This document shows, in pieces, positions 15,413 through 24,348 of a DNA stretch of 64,000 nt; within the stretch, counting starts at the first letter, position 1; every line of letters starts with the position of its first letter. The position numbers and the translations under genes were made by a program. The notes beneath the pieces were generated by a model. It saw nothing but the letters and a program-made list of their open reading frames with translations. It made no database searches and had not been told where the DNA came from. Origin of the DNA: CBDDLD01 sp965230605 (GTDB taxonomy: Bacteria; Bacteroidota; Bacteroidia; Flavobacteriales; Flavobacteriaceae); NCBI GenBank assembly GCA_965230605.1, contig CBDDLD010000004.1, forward strand, positions 1 to 64,000. The letters are read 5' to 3'.

Positions 15413-16333
15413 TTAATCTTGAACAATAACATCTTTAGCGTCTTGCTTGTTAAATTCTGGTTGAATGTTAACATGGTTTATTCCATATTTATGATATGCT
15501 AATTCTTCTATAGATTTAAGTACTAAATCAAACTCAGATAGATTTATATCTTCAGTAAAATCTATATGTGCCTCAAAGTGAATTTCTTCTTCGTTAAGTT
15601 GCCAAACATGTACATGGTGTACATTTTTTACAGTATTAATTTGTTGAATATCATTTACAATATCCTTTACGTGTATGTTTTCTGGAGTAAACAACATTAA
15701 TACTTTAAAAGATTCCTTTAAAAGCTGATAACCAACCACTATTAAATATAAGGCAATCGCTAATGTTAATACACTATCTACCCAAAATATTTGAAAATAC
15801 TTCATTAATAATCCACCAATTAAAACAGCAACACTAGCTAACATGTCTGTAAAAAGATGAAGATAGGCACTTTTCATATTCATATTTGTTTTAGCATTAG
15901 ATTGTAGCAACAATACACTAAAACCATTTCCAACTATAGCTAATACTGAAAGCCATATCACTAAATTAGACTCAATATCTTCAGGATTTTTAAACCGTTC
16001 TACAGCTTCTATAATTAATAAAATTGCAACTACTATTAAAGTTGCAGCATTAATAAAAGCCGCTAAGATCTCTGCACGTTTATTTCCAAATGTTTTTTGT
16101 AATGATGCTTTTCGTTTAGCTAATACATTAGCAATATAACTTATGACCAAAGAGACGACATCGCTAAAATTATGAAGCGCATCACTTAATAAAGATAAAC
16201 TCCCAGAAATTAGACCGCCGATAATTTGTGCAGCAGTAATAAGAACATTTAATGCAATAGAAATAAGAAGGTTTCTACCGTTTAAATTATGGTGATGCTG
16301 GTGGTTGTGATTATGTGAATGCGAGTGTCCCAT
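15413..16333 (-). CDS. Cation diffusion facilitator family transporter (zinc exporter)
   Basis: A 306-residue inner-membrane antiporter with about six transmembrane segments, starting with a His-rich metal-binding leader (MGHSHSHNHNHQHHH). The family's paired metal sites are seen as SDALHNFSD in helix 2 and HLFTDMLAS in helix 5. A cytoplasmic C-terminal domain (about 210-295) carries further His residues (VKNVHHVHVW). It most resembles CzcD/ZitB proteins, which export Zn2+ (sometimes Cd2+ or Co2+) in exchange for protons. It is immediately adjacent to rpiB (the two genes abut without a gap). Confidence 0.93.
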   Translation of the reverse strand: MGHSHSHNHNHQHHHNLNGRNLLISIALNVLITAAQIIGGLISGSLSLLSDALHNFSDVVSLVISYIANVLAKRKASLQKTFGNKRAEILAAFINAATLIVVAILLIIEAVERFKNPEDIESNLVIWLSVLAIVGNGFSVLLLQSNAKTNMNMKSAYLHLFTDMLASVAVLIGGLLMKYFQIFWVDSVLTLAIALYLIVVGYQLLKESFKVLMLFTPENIHVKDIVNDIQQINTVKNVHHVHVWQLNEEEIHFEAHIDFTEDINLSEFDLVLKSIEELAYHKYGINHVNIQPEFNKQDAKDVIVQD

Positions 16334-16768
16334 TTAACATGGCACAGCTATTTTATTAACACGTCGTTCATGACGTCCGCCTTCAAAATCTGTATTTAAA
16401 AATGTATCGACCATTTTGATAGCTTGAGGAATTGATGTAAAACGAGCGGGAATACAAATAATATTCGCATTATTATGTTGGCGAGTTAATTCTGTGATCT
16501 CTCCGGTCCAACATACACCAGCTCTTACACCTTGATATTTATTAGCTGTCATAGCTACGCCATTAGCACTACCACAAATTAAAATACCAAAATCAACTTT
16601 CTTATCATCTACATCTTTAGCAACAGGATGTACAAAGTCCGGATAATCTACACTATCTAAGGTATCCGTACCGTAGTTATTAATTGTATATCCTTTAGCT
16701 TCGAGGTGCTTTACAATAGCTAATTTATATTCTGGCCCGGCATGGTCATTTCCTATTGAGATTGTCAT
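16334..16768 (-). CDS. rpiB: Ribose 5-phosphate isomerase B
   Basis: A 144-residue cytosolic enzyme interconverting ribose 5-phosphate and ribulose 5-phosphate in the pentose phosphate pathway. IGNDHAGPEYK at the N-terminus, DYPDFVHPVAKDV and GILICGSANGVAMTANK (with the family's usual Cys base in ICGSANG) are the RpiB signatures; ends with RHERRVNKI. First gene of a four-gene minus-strand operon, with the promoter presumably in the AT-rich gap to its right. Confidence 0.95.
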   Translation of the reverse strand: MTISIGNDHAGPEYKLAIVKHLEAKGYTINNYGTDTLDSVDYPDFVHPVAKDVDDKKVDFGILICGSANGVAMTANKYQGVRAGVCWTGEITELTRQHNNANIICIPARFTSIPQAIKMVDTFLNTDFEGGRHERRVNKIAVPC

Positions 16769-17311
16769 GAAATTTAAAGTTTTAAAGACTCCTTTTTTAA
16801 GAATAAAAAAGAGTAGATTTTAGAACTGTAAAGTTACGAAAAACGAATGGTGTTTATTAAGGTATTGAGAACTTGTTAATAAGTGTTTACAATTAATTAA
16901 AATTAAAATTTTGAATATCGAATAAATTTTCAAATGAGAAATACATTCTAATAAAGCAAATGTTTTCTTTATTTTTTTATTTAGAGTTATGCTGCTATAA
17001 ATGCAATGAAATCAACAGGTGTAACCATTATTATTATTAATAAATAACTATTAACATCAGTTATAAACAGCTGTTAATTAAAAATACAAAAGCCCTGAAA
17101 ATAAAGCCTTTCAAAACTTTTTATATGTTAACTAAACATTAATAGAATGTAAATTGAATATTTTCAAAATAAAACAAGAAAAAGTTATTCTATTAATTAA
17201 CAGACTATAATAACCATCATTTTAATTTTTAAAATTTTAAAAAAGAATAATAGATATTATATAAATGTTAATAATTAACGTTTAGTTATAATTAGAAGTG
17301 CTGTAGATATC
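16769..17311. other. Long AT-rich noncoding gap
   Basis: About 540 bases of very AT-rich DNA between rpiB and the T9SS cargo gene. I see no open frame, tRNA or intrinsic terminator. It includes short A/T runs and one 10-base palindrome, AACAGCTGTT (17066-17075). It presumably holds the rpiB promoter at its left end. Its composition and the accessory gene that follows suggest an acquired or decayed stretch. Confidence 0.5.
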
Positions 17312-17319
17312 TATATTTG
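17312..17319 (+). promoter_or_regulatory. Candidate -7 box for the T9SS cargo gene
   Basis: TATATTTG matches the Bacteroidota -7 consensus TAnnTTTG, 15 bases before the chosen ATG. No clear -33 TTG is seen at the usual distance, so confidence is modest. Confidence 0.45.
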
Positions 17320-17334
17320 ATTAAAATTAATTTT

Positions 17335-19008
17335 ATGAGAAAACTACTACTTTTTTTATTGTTCCCATTATTAACTTATAGTCAAACACAAATCGGTCAA
17401 GATATAGATGGTCTTAATAATTTTGATGTATTTGGTAAAAGTGTAAGCCTTTCATCAGATGGGTCTATTGTAGCTGTAGCAAGCTATGAGTCTAACAGTA
17501 CATTTTCTGATGGTCGTGTTAGAGTTTTTCAAAACACTAATAATTCTTGGTCTCAAATAGGACAAGATATACAGGGTGATTTTTATAATGCTACATTTGA
17601 TGATAATGTTAGTTTATCATCTTCTGGAACTATATTAGCTATTGGTTCTCCTAGAACGAATTTTTCAGAAGGTTTAGTTAGAGTTTTTGAGTTAATTAAT
17701 GGAGTTTGGACACAAGTAGGACAAGATTTAACAGGGGATTTAAATGAAGAAAGTGAATTTGGAAATTCTATAGCTCTTTCTTCTGATGGTAATATTATAG
17801 TAGTTAGTGCGCCTAAATATGATGATAACATTTTAGGTGTTGAAATAGGAAGAGTAAGGGTTTTTGAGCTTATTAATAACACTAGGAATCAAGTGGGACA
17901 AGATATTCCGGGCACTGAGCAATTTGATAATTTAGGATATAAACTTAGTATATCAGATAATGGTAATATCATAGGTTTAACAACAACTCAGAGTAATGGC
18001 TCTAATTCTGGTTTTGCAAGTATTTATGAAAATGTAAATAATGTATGGACACAAATAGGTTCTAATCTTGTAGGAGATGGTATGAACGATGGTTTTGGTA
18101 GAAGTATAAGCCTTTCATCAGATGGGTCAATTGTAGCTGTAGGAGCACCAAATAATACTACAGGAGGCACAAATAAAGGCTATGCTAGGGTTTATCAAAA
18201 TAACAGTGGTAATTGGATACAAATAGGACAAGATATATTAGGTGTTAATGATGGTGACTTTACTGGATCGGATGTAGCTTTATCTTCTAATGGAGATATA
18301 ATAGCAGTAGGTGAGATATTTCATACACCTACAATATTTGAAGCAGAAAAAGGTAGTGTTAGAATGTTTAAGAATAATTCAAATAATTGGATACAAGTCG
18401 GTAATAGAATAGTTGGAGAAGCTAATTTTGACAGATCTGGTTCTAGTGTAGCTTTATCGTCTGATGGAGGAACTATTGCGATAGGAGCAATACTTAATGA
18501 TGCTGTAGGTGGAAATGGTAATGGGCATGTACGCGTATATGATATTGAGGAAGAAATAGCATTACTAGAAGTTGTTGAAGATATAGCAGGTAATACGAAT
18601 GGTATTAATGTAACAGCTTCTCAATTAAATAGTATCACTGGAGTATCCGGAGCTATTGATGGTGTAAATTATACAACGGCTTTAGATAATGGTACTTTTG
18701 CAGATGAGGATAACCCAACCGCAATAGAGATACAAGCCATAATAGACCAAGTAAATAGTACTTTAAGTTTAGATGACGTATCTAAAATTGATTTTAGTTT
18801 ATATCCTAATCCAGCTAAAACAAGCTTTATAATAGAATTAGGAAGCACAAACCAATTAAAATCTGTAACGATATATAATAAAATAGGTCAATTAGTACAA
18901 ACTAGTAGAGCATTAGAAGTAGATACAACAAAATTACAATCCGGGATGTATATAGTAGAGATACAAACCGATAAAGGGAAAGCTTCAAAAAAACTAATTA
19001 TAGAATAA
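17335..19008 (+). CDS. T9SS type A sorting-domain protein with beta-propeller-like repeats
   Basis: A 557-residue secreted protein. The ATG chosen gives a proper signal peptide (MRKLLLFLLFPLLTYSQ); an upstream TTG in the same frame overlaps the promoter box. Residues 20-400 hold about seven repeats of 50-60 residues, each with SLSSDGSIVAVG, VRVF/VYQN and W-x-Q-I/V-G-Q-D-I motifs, likely a beta-propeller related to FG-GAP/integrin-like repeats. A linker follows, then the C-terminal sorting domain (SLYPNPAKTSF ... LQSGMYIVEIQTDKGKASKKLIIE) that sends it through type IX secretion to the cell surface. Probably an adhesin or surface-binding protein; ligand unknown. Confidence 0.9.
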   Translation: MRKLLLFLLFPLLTYSQTQIGQDIDGLNNFDVFGKSVSLSSDGSIVAVASYESNSTFSDGRVRVFQNTNNSWSQIGQDIQGDFYNATFDDNVSLSSSGTILAIGSPRTNFSEGLVRVFELINGVWTQVGQDLTGDLNEESEFGNSIALSSDGNIIVVSAPKYDDNILGVEIGRVRVFELINNTRNQVGQDIPGTEQFDNLGYKLSISDNGNIIGLTTTQSNGSNSGFASIYENVNNVWTQIGSNLVGDGMNDGFGRSISLSSDGSIVAVGAPNNTTGGTNKGYARVYQNNSGNWIQIGQDILGVNDGDFTGSDVALSSNGDIIAVGEIFHTPTIFEAEKGSVRMFKNNSNNWIQVGNRIVGEANFDRSGSSVALSSDGGTIAIGAILNDAVGGNGNGHVRVYDIEEEIALLEVVEDIAGNTNGINVTASQLNSITGVSGAIDGVNYTTALDNGTFADEDNPTAIEIQAIIDQVNSTLSLDDVSKIDFSLYPNPAKTSFIIELGSTNQLKSVTIYNKIGQLVQTSRALEVDTTKLQSGMYIVEIQTDKGKASKKLIIE

Positions 19009-19012
19009 AATG

Positions 19013-19037
19013 AAAGCACCTAACAGGTGCTTTTTTT
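19013..19037 (+). terminator. Intrinsic terminator after T9SS cargo gene
   Basis: AAAGCACCT-AAC-AGGTGCTTT followed by a T-run: a 9-base-pair stem 4 bases past the stop codon. Confidence 0.92.
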
Positions 19038-19078
19038 ATATCTTAACCTTAAATCAATATGGTTTAATATTTAAACCG

Positions 19079-19086
19079 TAGTTTTG
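19079..19086 (+). promoter_or_regulatory. Candidate -7 box for rnr
   Basis: TAGTTTTG fits TAnnTTTG about 95 bases before rnr. A dyad GGTTTA-ATATT-TAAACC lies just upstream, where a regulator or a structured region could act. The long leader is compatible with post-transcriptional control of RNase R. No convincing -33 TTG. Confidence 0.4.
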
Positions 19087-19181
19087 TAAAAACTTAATCG
19101 TAAAATACTTCACTTTAGAAGGTTAAGTTTTAAAAATTGAATGACTTGCAATCCGCAAGAATGAATATGATGAAATAACTA

Positions 19182-21371
19182 ATGGCAAGAAAGAAAAAAA
19201 GGAGGTCAAATACTAAGATCTCTAACCTTACAAATACAATCCTAAGTATACTTAAGAAAGAACGAAACAAAACCTTTAATTATAAACAAATTGCAGCTAA
19301 GCTAGGTGTTAATGATGCTAGTAGCCGTAATCAAATTATAAAAAAACTACAGCAATTAAAGGCAAAACAAGAAATAGAAGAAGTAGAACGTGGTAAGTTT
19401 AAAGCAATTATCTCTACCCAATATTATACAGGTATTTTAGATATGTCCTCTAAAGGATCTGGCTACATAATCGCAGAAGAATTTCCAGAAGATATTTTTG
19501 TAGCATCTAATAATATTAATAGAGCTCTAGATGGTGACGAAGTAGAATTCTACTTATACAAAAGACGTAAACGCGGAAAGCTTGAAGGGGAAATAACTCA
19601 AGTTATAAAACGTGAAAAGAATGAATTTGTTGGTGTTATCCAAGTACATAAGAATTATGCTTTTGTAGTAACAGATAGTGTAAAAATGTATAAAGACATT
19701 TTTATTCCAAACAATAAAATAAATAAAGCTGAAGAAGGAGATAAAGTTTTAGTACGATTAGAAGATTGGCCAGATAATGCAGATTCGCCTTATGGAAAAG
19801 TTTTAAAAGTACTAGGTAAACCAGGGGAACATAATACAGAAATTCACTCTATTTTATCTGAATATGGACTTCCTTATGAGTTTCCTCATAATGTGGAAGA
19901 GTATGCAAATAAGTTAGACACTTCTATAACCCAAGAAGAAATTAAAAAGCGCCGCGACATGCGTGGTGATCTTACATTTACTATAGATCCAAAAGACGCT
20001 AAAGATTTTGATGATGCTTTATCGTTTAAAGTATTAGATAATGGGTTATATGAAATAGGCATACATATCGCTGATGTTTCGCATTATGTGAAACCACAAA
20101 CCATTTTAGATGATGAGGCTTATGAGCGTGCTACTTCAGTATATCTGGTCGATAGGGTAGTACCTATGCTTCCGGAAATTCTGTCTAATAATGCTTGCTC
20201 ATTAAGACCACATGAAGAAAAGTATACCTTTTCTGCAGTCTTTAAAATGAATGATAAAGCTGAAATTAAAGACCAATGGTTTGGAAGAACAGTAACTTAC
20301 AGTGATGCACGTTTTGCTTACGAAGAAGCTCAAGCTGTAATTGAGTCTAAGAGTAATGTTATACCAAAAGAGGTATCCTTAACCGGTAAATCGTATAAAG
20401 CTGATCAGAATATAGCAGATGCTATTTTAAAATTAGATGAACTTGCTAAAAAGATGCGCTCAAAACGTATGAGTTCTGGTGCTATTTCTTTTGATAAAGT
20501 TGAGGTGAAGTTTCATTTAGATGAAGAAAACAACCCAACAGGCGTGTTCTTTAAAACAAGTAAAGACGCTAATAAACTTATTGAAGAATTTATGCTACTT
20601 GCTAATAAAAAAGTAGCAGAATTCATTGGTAAACAAAGTCCAAAGAAAACATTCGTGTATAGGGTACATGATGAACCGGACGAAAGTAAGTTAGCAGCGC
20701 TTCAAAACATTGTAAAACGCTTTGGTTATAAATTAGATTTTAGAGATAGAAAAACGACTACAGCATCGCTAAATAAGTTATTGGTAGATGTTCAAGGGAA
20801 AAAGGAACAAAACATGGTAGATACCCTTGCGGTAAGATCTATGAGTAAAGCGGAATACACTACTCAAAATATTGGACATTACGGATTAGCTTTCGATTAT
20901 TACAGTCATTTTACCTCACCAATTCGCCGTTACCCGGATGTTATGGCACACCGTTTGTTGCAACATTATCTAGATAATGGAAAAACGGTAAACGAAGATG
21001 TGTTTGAAGAAAAGTGTAAGCATTCTAGTAACATGGAATACTTAGCGACAAAAGCGGAACGTGATTCTATTAAATATATGCAGATCCGTTTTATGCAAGA
21101 TCATGAGGATGAGGAATTTAAAGGTGTGATATCTGGAGTTACAGACTGGGGAATTTATGTTGAAATTCTAAAGAATAAATGCGAAGGCATGGTGCGGATA
21201 AAAGATATTACCGACGACCATTATGAGTTTGAAGAAAAGGAATTTGCAATAATAGGAAGACATACTAAGAATATGTATCAGTTAGGCGATGAGGTTGTGG
21301 TAAAAGTTAAACATACAGATTTAGTAAAAAAACATTTAGATTTTTATCTTATTGGAAAGGTTGAAGCGTAA
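19182..21371 (+). CDS. rnr: Ribonuclease R
   Basis: A 729-residue 3'-to-5' exoribonuclease of the RNB family that degrades structured RNA. In order: a basic N-terminus with a helix-turn-helix-like part (about 5-65), cold-shock OB domains (about 75-220), the RNB catalytic core with FTIDPKDAKDFDDAL (about 264-280, metal-binding aspartates) and YSHFTSPIRRYPDVMAHR (about 575-595), and a C-terminal S1 domain (about 645-729, GVISGVTDWGIYVE). Length and layout are normal. It probably stands alone in its own transcription unit. Confidence 0.96.
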   Translation: MARKKKRRSNTKISNLTNTILSILKKERNKTFNYKQIAAKLGVNDASSRNQIIKKLQQLKAKQEIEEVERGKFKAIISTQYYTGILDMSSKGSGYIIAEEFPEDIFVASNNINRALDGDEVEFYLYKRRKRGKLEGEITQVIKREKNEFVGVIQVHKNYAFVVTDSVKMYKDIFIPNNKINKAEEGDKVLVRLEDWPDNADSPYGKVLKVLGKPGEHNTEIHSILSEYGLPYEFPHNVEEYANKLDTSITQEEIKKRRDMRGDLTFTIDPKDAKDFDDALSFKVLDNGLYEIGIHIADVSHYVKPQTILDDEAYERATSVYLVDRVVPMLPEILSNNACSLRPHEEKYTFSAVFKMNDKAEIKDQWFGRTVTYSDARFAYEEAQAVIESKSNVIPKEVSLTGKSYKADQNIADAILKLDELAKKMRSKRMSSGAISFDKVEVKFHLDEENNPTGVFFKTSKDANKLIEEFMLLANKKVAEFIGKQSPKKTFVYRVHDEPDESKLAALQNIVKRFGYKLDFRDRKTTTASLNKLLVDVQGKKEQNMVDTLAVRSMSKAEYTTQNIGHYGLAFDYYSHFTSPIRRYPDVMAHRLLQHYLDNGKTVNEDVFEEKCKHSSNMEYLATKAERDSIKYMQIRFMQDHEDEEFKGVISGVTDWGIYVEILKNKCEGMVRIKDITDDHYEFEEKEFAIIGRHTKNMYQLGDEVVVKVKHTDLVKKHLDFYLIGKVEA

Positions 21372-21404
21372 CAATTGATTGATAATACAGTCTTATTATT
21401 TATC

Positions 21405-21641
21405 ATGAAAAAAAAGACTTTATCAATATTATATTCAATGCTAATTTTCTTCGTTATGTTTATCATAATTCATTACATAGTGAAGATGGTGTTTAGAGAT
21501 TTAAACACAGGGTTGTTAGGTGCAATAGTAGCTGTTATAACAAGAATATTAGCGCCAAACATGAATGAAATTGAAACCCAATCAGGTAAAAAGTACCAAT
21601 TAAAATGGATATTTAGTAAACGAGTTATAACAATAGATTAA
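21405..21641 (+). CDS. Small membrane protein, unknown function
   Basis: A 78-residue protein counted from the ATG that gives MKKKTLSILYSMLIFF; an in-frame TTG lies 30 bases upstream. Two hydrophobic segments (about residues 8-27 and 35-50) span the membrane, with a basic C-terminal tail. I do not recognise a family. It lies 33 bases after rnr and 18 before a DUF2807 gene, in the same direction. Confidence 0.65.
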   Translation: MKKKTLSILYSMLIFFVMFIIIHYIVKMVFRDLNTGLLGAIVAVITRILAPNMNEIETQSGKKYQLKWIFSKRVITID

Positions 21642-21659
21642 TCCTAAATCAAAGCACAT

Positions 21660-22331
21660 ATGAAAAAGTTATTAGTAGCACTGTTATTTATGATGAGCTT
21701 AAGCATAACAGCTCAAAATCAAGTTGAAAAAACAGTTGGTGAGTTTAAAATACTTAAAGTATATGATCGCATTAATCTCAAGATGATTAAATCTGATCAG
21801 AATAAAGTTGTAATTAATGGCGATAACAAAAATGATGTTGAAGTTATTAATAAAAATGGAAAGCTTAAGATCAGAATGAATATTGAAGAAATATATGATG
21901 GTGATGATACCGTTATAAAACTTTATTATACATCGGTAGAAACAATAGATGCTAATGAGGGTGCTAATATTACGGTAGAGAATACCGTTGAGCAGTTTGA
22001 AATCGATTTAAAAACTCAAGAAGGCGCAACCATTACAGCAGAGCTCGATGTAACCTACGCTAACATTCGTTCCGTAACCGGTGGGGTAATTAAAGCTACC
22101 GGAAAGGCTAAAAACCAAGACATATCTATTTACACAGGCGGTGTGTATAAAGGTGCTAAATGTGCTTCAGAAAACTCTGAGGTATCAATTAATGCCGCTG
22201 GAGAAGTCTATGTAAATGCCACAGAGGGTGTAGACATAAGAATAAGAGCAGGGGGAGATGTTTACATTTTTGGAGATCCAAAACGTGTAGATGAAAGTAG
22301 AGTTTTTGGTGGTCGAATAAAACGCATGTAA
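21660..22331 (+). CDS. Head GIN domain (DUF2807) exported protein
   Basis: A 223-residue protein with signal peptide (MKKLLVALLFMMSLSITAQ). From residue 30 on it is a right-handed beta-helix-like repeat, with alternating short strands such as VVINGDNKNDVEVINKNGK and ISIYTGGVYKGAKC, characteristic of DUF2807. Function is unknown; these proteins are common in the Bacteroidota periplasm or outer surface. The DUF's typical N-terminal phrase (F..i.v...i.v.i) is present at 27-50. Confidence 0.85.
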   Translation: MKKLLVALLFMMSLSITAQNQVEKTVGEFKILKVYDRINLKMIKSDQNKVVINGDNKNDVEVINKNGKLKIRMNIEEIYDGDDTVIKLYYTSVETIDANEGANITVENTVEQFEIDLKTQEGATITAELDVTYANIRSVTGGVIKATGKAKNQDISIYTGGVYKGAKCASENSEVSINAAGEVYVNATEGVDIRIRAGGDVYIFGDPKRVDESRVFGGRIKRM

Positions 22332-22377
22332 ATACCCACAAGTTTCATTACATTTGCTATAAAGATCAGAACCTTAC

Positions 22378-23070
22378 ATGTTTGACGATATTCTAGCAGC
22401 CATACCCTTTGGTATTATCCTGTCCTTTACTATAGGACCTGTATTTTTTGTGCTTCTAGAAACGAGTGCTACCAAAGGTTTTAAATGTGCTATTATTTTC
22501 GACCTTGGTGTTATATTAGCCGATATTGTTTTTATTCTCTTAGCATTTTATAGTACTAATAAAGTTTTAGATAAAATTAAGGACGATCCAAATTTCTTGG
22601 TATTTGGCGGCGTATTGTTAATTGTATACGGTGTCATAGCATTCATAAAAACTTCAAAATCTTTCAGGGCAATTGTTAGAGAACATCAAAAAGTAGAAAT
22701 TCAAAAAGATTACGGAAAGCTATTTGTTAAGGGCTTTCTACTCAACTTCATAAACATAGGTGTGTTATTAGGTTGGTTAGGTTTTATAGTAGTAGGGAAT
22801 TCTATTACAACATCAGAGAACGGGGTTACTATTTTCATTATCACTATGTTAACAACCTATTTTATAGTAGACCTTTTTAAAATAGCAGCAGCAAAACGCC
22901 TTAAAAGTAAACTAACACCAAAACGAATTTTTAAAACAAAGAAGATAGTTGCTTTAGCAATACTAGGGTTTGGAGTTTTACTGCTGGTCCAAGGCTTATT
23001 TCCTGAAGCCTACCAGAAGAATAAAGATCGTATAGAGAAAATTAATCCTATAAAAACAGATATACACTAA
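22378..23070 (+). CDS. LysE family translocator
   Basis: A 230-residue inner-membrane exporter with about six transmembrane segments. The family signature AIPFGIILSFTIGPVFFVLLE lies near the N-terminus (residues 8-28), followed by GFKCAIIFDLGVILAD. LysE/RhtB proteins export amino acids or related small molecules; the substrate cannot be read from sequence. Stands 46 bases after the DUF2807 gene and ends at a strong terminator. Confidence 0.88.
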   Translation: MFDDILAAIPFGIILSFTIGPVFFVLLETSATKGFKCAIIFDLGVILADIVFILLAFYSTNKVLDKIKDDPNFLVFGGVLLIVYGVIAFIKTSKSFRAIVREHQKVEIQKDYGKLFVKGFLLNFINIGVLLGWLGFIVVGNSITTSENGVTIFIITMLTTYFIVDLFKIAAAKRLKSKLTPKRIFKTKKIVALAILGFGVLLLVQGLFPEAYQKNKDRIEKINPIKTDIH

Positions 23071-23074
23071 AATA

Positions 23075-23108
23075 AAAACCCTTAAGTTAAATTCTTAAGG
23101 GTTTTTTT
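23075..23108 (+). terminator. Intrinsic terminator after LysE-type gene
   Basis: AACCCTTAAG (23077-23086) and CTTAAGGGTT (23094-23103) form a 10-base-pair stem with a T-run reaching the 3' end of the tRNA on the other strand. Confidence 0.92.
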
Positions 23109-23109
23109 G

Positions 23110-23180
23110 AGGCGTCTAGCGGATTCGAACCGCTGTACAAGGTTTTGCAGACCTCTGCCTAGCCACTCGGCCAAGACGCC
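23110..23180 (-). tRNA. tRNA-Cys (GCA)
   Basis: On the minus strand a 71-base cloverleaf: acceptor GGCGTCT/AGACGCC, D-arm GCC/GGC, anticodon loop CTGCAAA giving GCA, T-arm AGCGG-TTCGAAT-CCGCT, and discriminator U73, the identity base of cysteine tRNAs. CCA is not encoded, as usual in this phylum. Confidence 0.97.
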
Positions 23181-23226
23181 TTATTTAAGGACAGCAAATG
23201 TAAAAAAAATATACTATCCTCACTAT

Positions 23227-23595
23227 TTACATTTGCTTTTTTCGCTTTTCTGTTAGTTTTATAGTGACCATCTCCACATCTCCACCTATGGGCGGATTAA
23301 TCTTACTTACAGAAATACTAGCTTTTTTAACCATCTTATCTTCATTAAAGATACGGTTTAAAATACGCTTAGCAACAGTTTCTAATAGTTTTGAAGGTAT
23401 AGCCATTTCTTCAACTACCACCTTGTTTAAAAAGACATAATCTACAGTGTCATTTAAATCATCACTTTGAGCAGAAGTTTCTAAGTCAGCCCCTACTTCA
23501 AGGTCAACACGGTAATCACTACCAATCGTCGTTTCTTCTTTTAAACAGCCGTGGTAGGCGTAAACTCTTATGTTTTCAACTTTTATTATTCCCAT
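23227..23595 (-). CDS. folB: Dihydroneopterin aldolase
   Basis: A 122-residue cytosolic enzyme of folate synthesis that converts 7,8-dihydroneopterin to 6-hydroxymethyl-dihydropterin and glycolaldehyde. Signatures: IRVYAYHGCLKEE at residues 8-20, LNDTVDYVFLNKVV with the tunnelling-fold Tyr, LLETVAKRILN with the pterin-binding Glu, and the C-terminal ISVSKINPPIGGD. Length is standard. It shares one base with the zinc-ribbon gene upstream, so they are coupled. Confidence 0.94.
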   Translation of the reverse strand: MGIIKVENIRVYAYHGCLKEETTIGSDYRVDLEVGADLETSAQSDDLNDTVDYVFLNKVVVEEMAIPSKLLETVAKRILNRIFNEDKMVKKASISVSKINPPIGGDVEMVTIKLTEKRKKQM

Positions 23596-23804
23596 TAATT
23601 AGTAAATAGATCAAAAATGTTACTCATTGCACTGGTTTTTGCCTTAAAAAATTCAGTATAAGAACAGCGTTCGCAAGTTACAGAAGTAAATTTTTGGGTT
23701 TGCACATCAAAGATTTTAGACCAGGTTCCTCCTGTAGCTCTCATCTGGCCAAGCTTATACGTTCTGTTGTTACATTTTGGACATTTATAGTTTCTGTTTT
23801 CCAT
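23595..23804 (-). CDS. Small zinc-ribbon protein
   Basis: A 69-residue protein with two CxxC pairs, CPKC at 8-11 and CERC at 44-47, making a zinc ribbon. The middle (MRATGGTWSKIFDVQTQKFTSVTC) matches the COG3478-type predicted nucleic-acid-binding zinc-ribbon proteins. No role is established that I know of. Directly upstream of folB on the same transcript. Confidence 0.82.
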   Translation of the reverse strand: MENRNYKCPKCNNRTYKLGQMRATGGTWSKIFDVQTQKFTSVTCERCSYTEFFKAKTSAMSNIFDLFTN

Positions 23805-23863
23805 GAATTAGGTGTTTACTTGTAAGTATAAAAGGTTCACCTTTTGTTACAAAGAATACAGCA

Positions 23864-24271
23864 TTAACGCTTTTTTACCAAGTGATCTAAAGCATATGTA
23901 TCCTTATCTAGGGGAATCATCATTAGAAAAATTAAAAAAGCACTTCGAACAAACACATGATGTAGATCCCATATAGGAGATTGTAGACCATGTCCAAAAG
24001 AAACAATTAATAAAATTAAAGCAATACCAAAGTAGGCATACTTCCTAAAAAGCCCTAAAATCAGTAACAAACCGAAAAGTAATTCACCATAAGCTGTAAA
24101 AAAAGCTGTGAATTTTAAAATAAAGGTTGGTAAAAATGTCTCTTCAAAAGATTTAAAACCGTTTTCGTAGACGTTATTAACGCCCCAAGTAAAAACTTTA
24201 CCAAAGCCCTGCCAAAACAAAATAAGGCCGAGTAAAAGTCTGCTAAAAAGCGTAGGGATGTTGATATTCAT
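23864..24271 (-). CDS. DoxX family membrane protein
   Basis: A 135-residue inner-membrane protein with four hydrophobic segments. It shows the DoxX pattern: RLLLGLILFWQGFGKVF at the N-terminus, AYGELLFGLLLILGLFRKYA in the middle and a last segment ending near residue 120. DoxX relatives are linked to oxidoreductase or quinone-related membrane functions, but the role here is unknown. It lies 59 bases upstream of the zinc-ribbon gene. Confidence 0.82.
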   Translation of the reverse strand: MNINIPTLFSRLLLGLILFWQGFGKVFTWGVNNVYENGFKSFEETFLPTFILKFTAFFTAYGELLFGLLLILGLFRKYAYFGIALILLIVSFGHGLQSPIWDLHHVFVRSAFLIFLMMIPLDKDTYALDHLVKKR

Positions 24272-24312
24272 AATGAAGTTAGTTTCAGTAAAAATATGAA
24301 TTAAAATTTATC

Positions 24313-24320
24313 TAATTTTG
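24313..24320 (+). promoter_or_regulatory. Candidate -7 box for glnS
   Basis: TAATTTTG matches TAnnTTTG, 28 bases before the GlnRS start codon. The -33 region has only a weak TTTC. Confidence 0.5.
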
Positions 24321-24348
24321 CGCCATATTATAATGACTCAACGATCAT

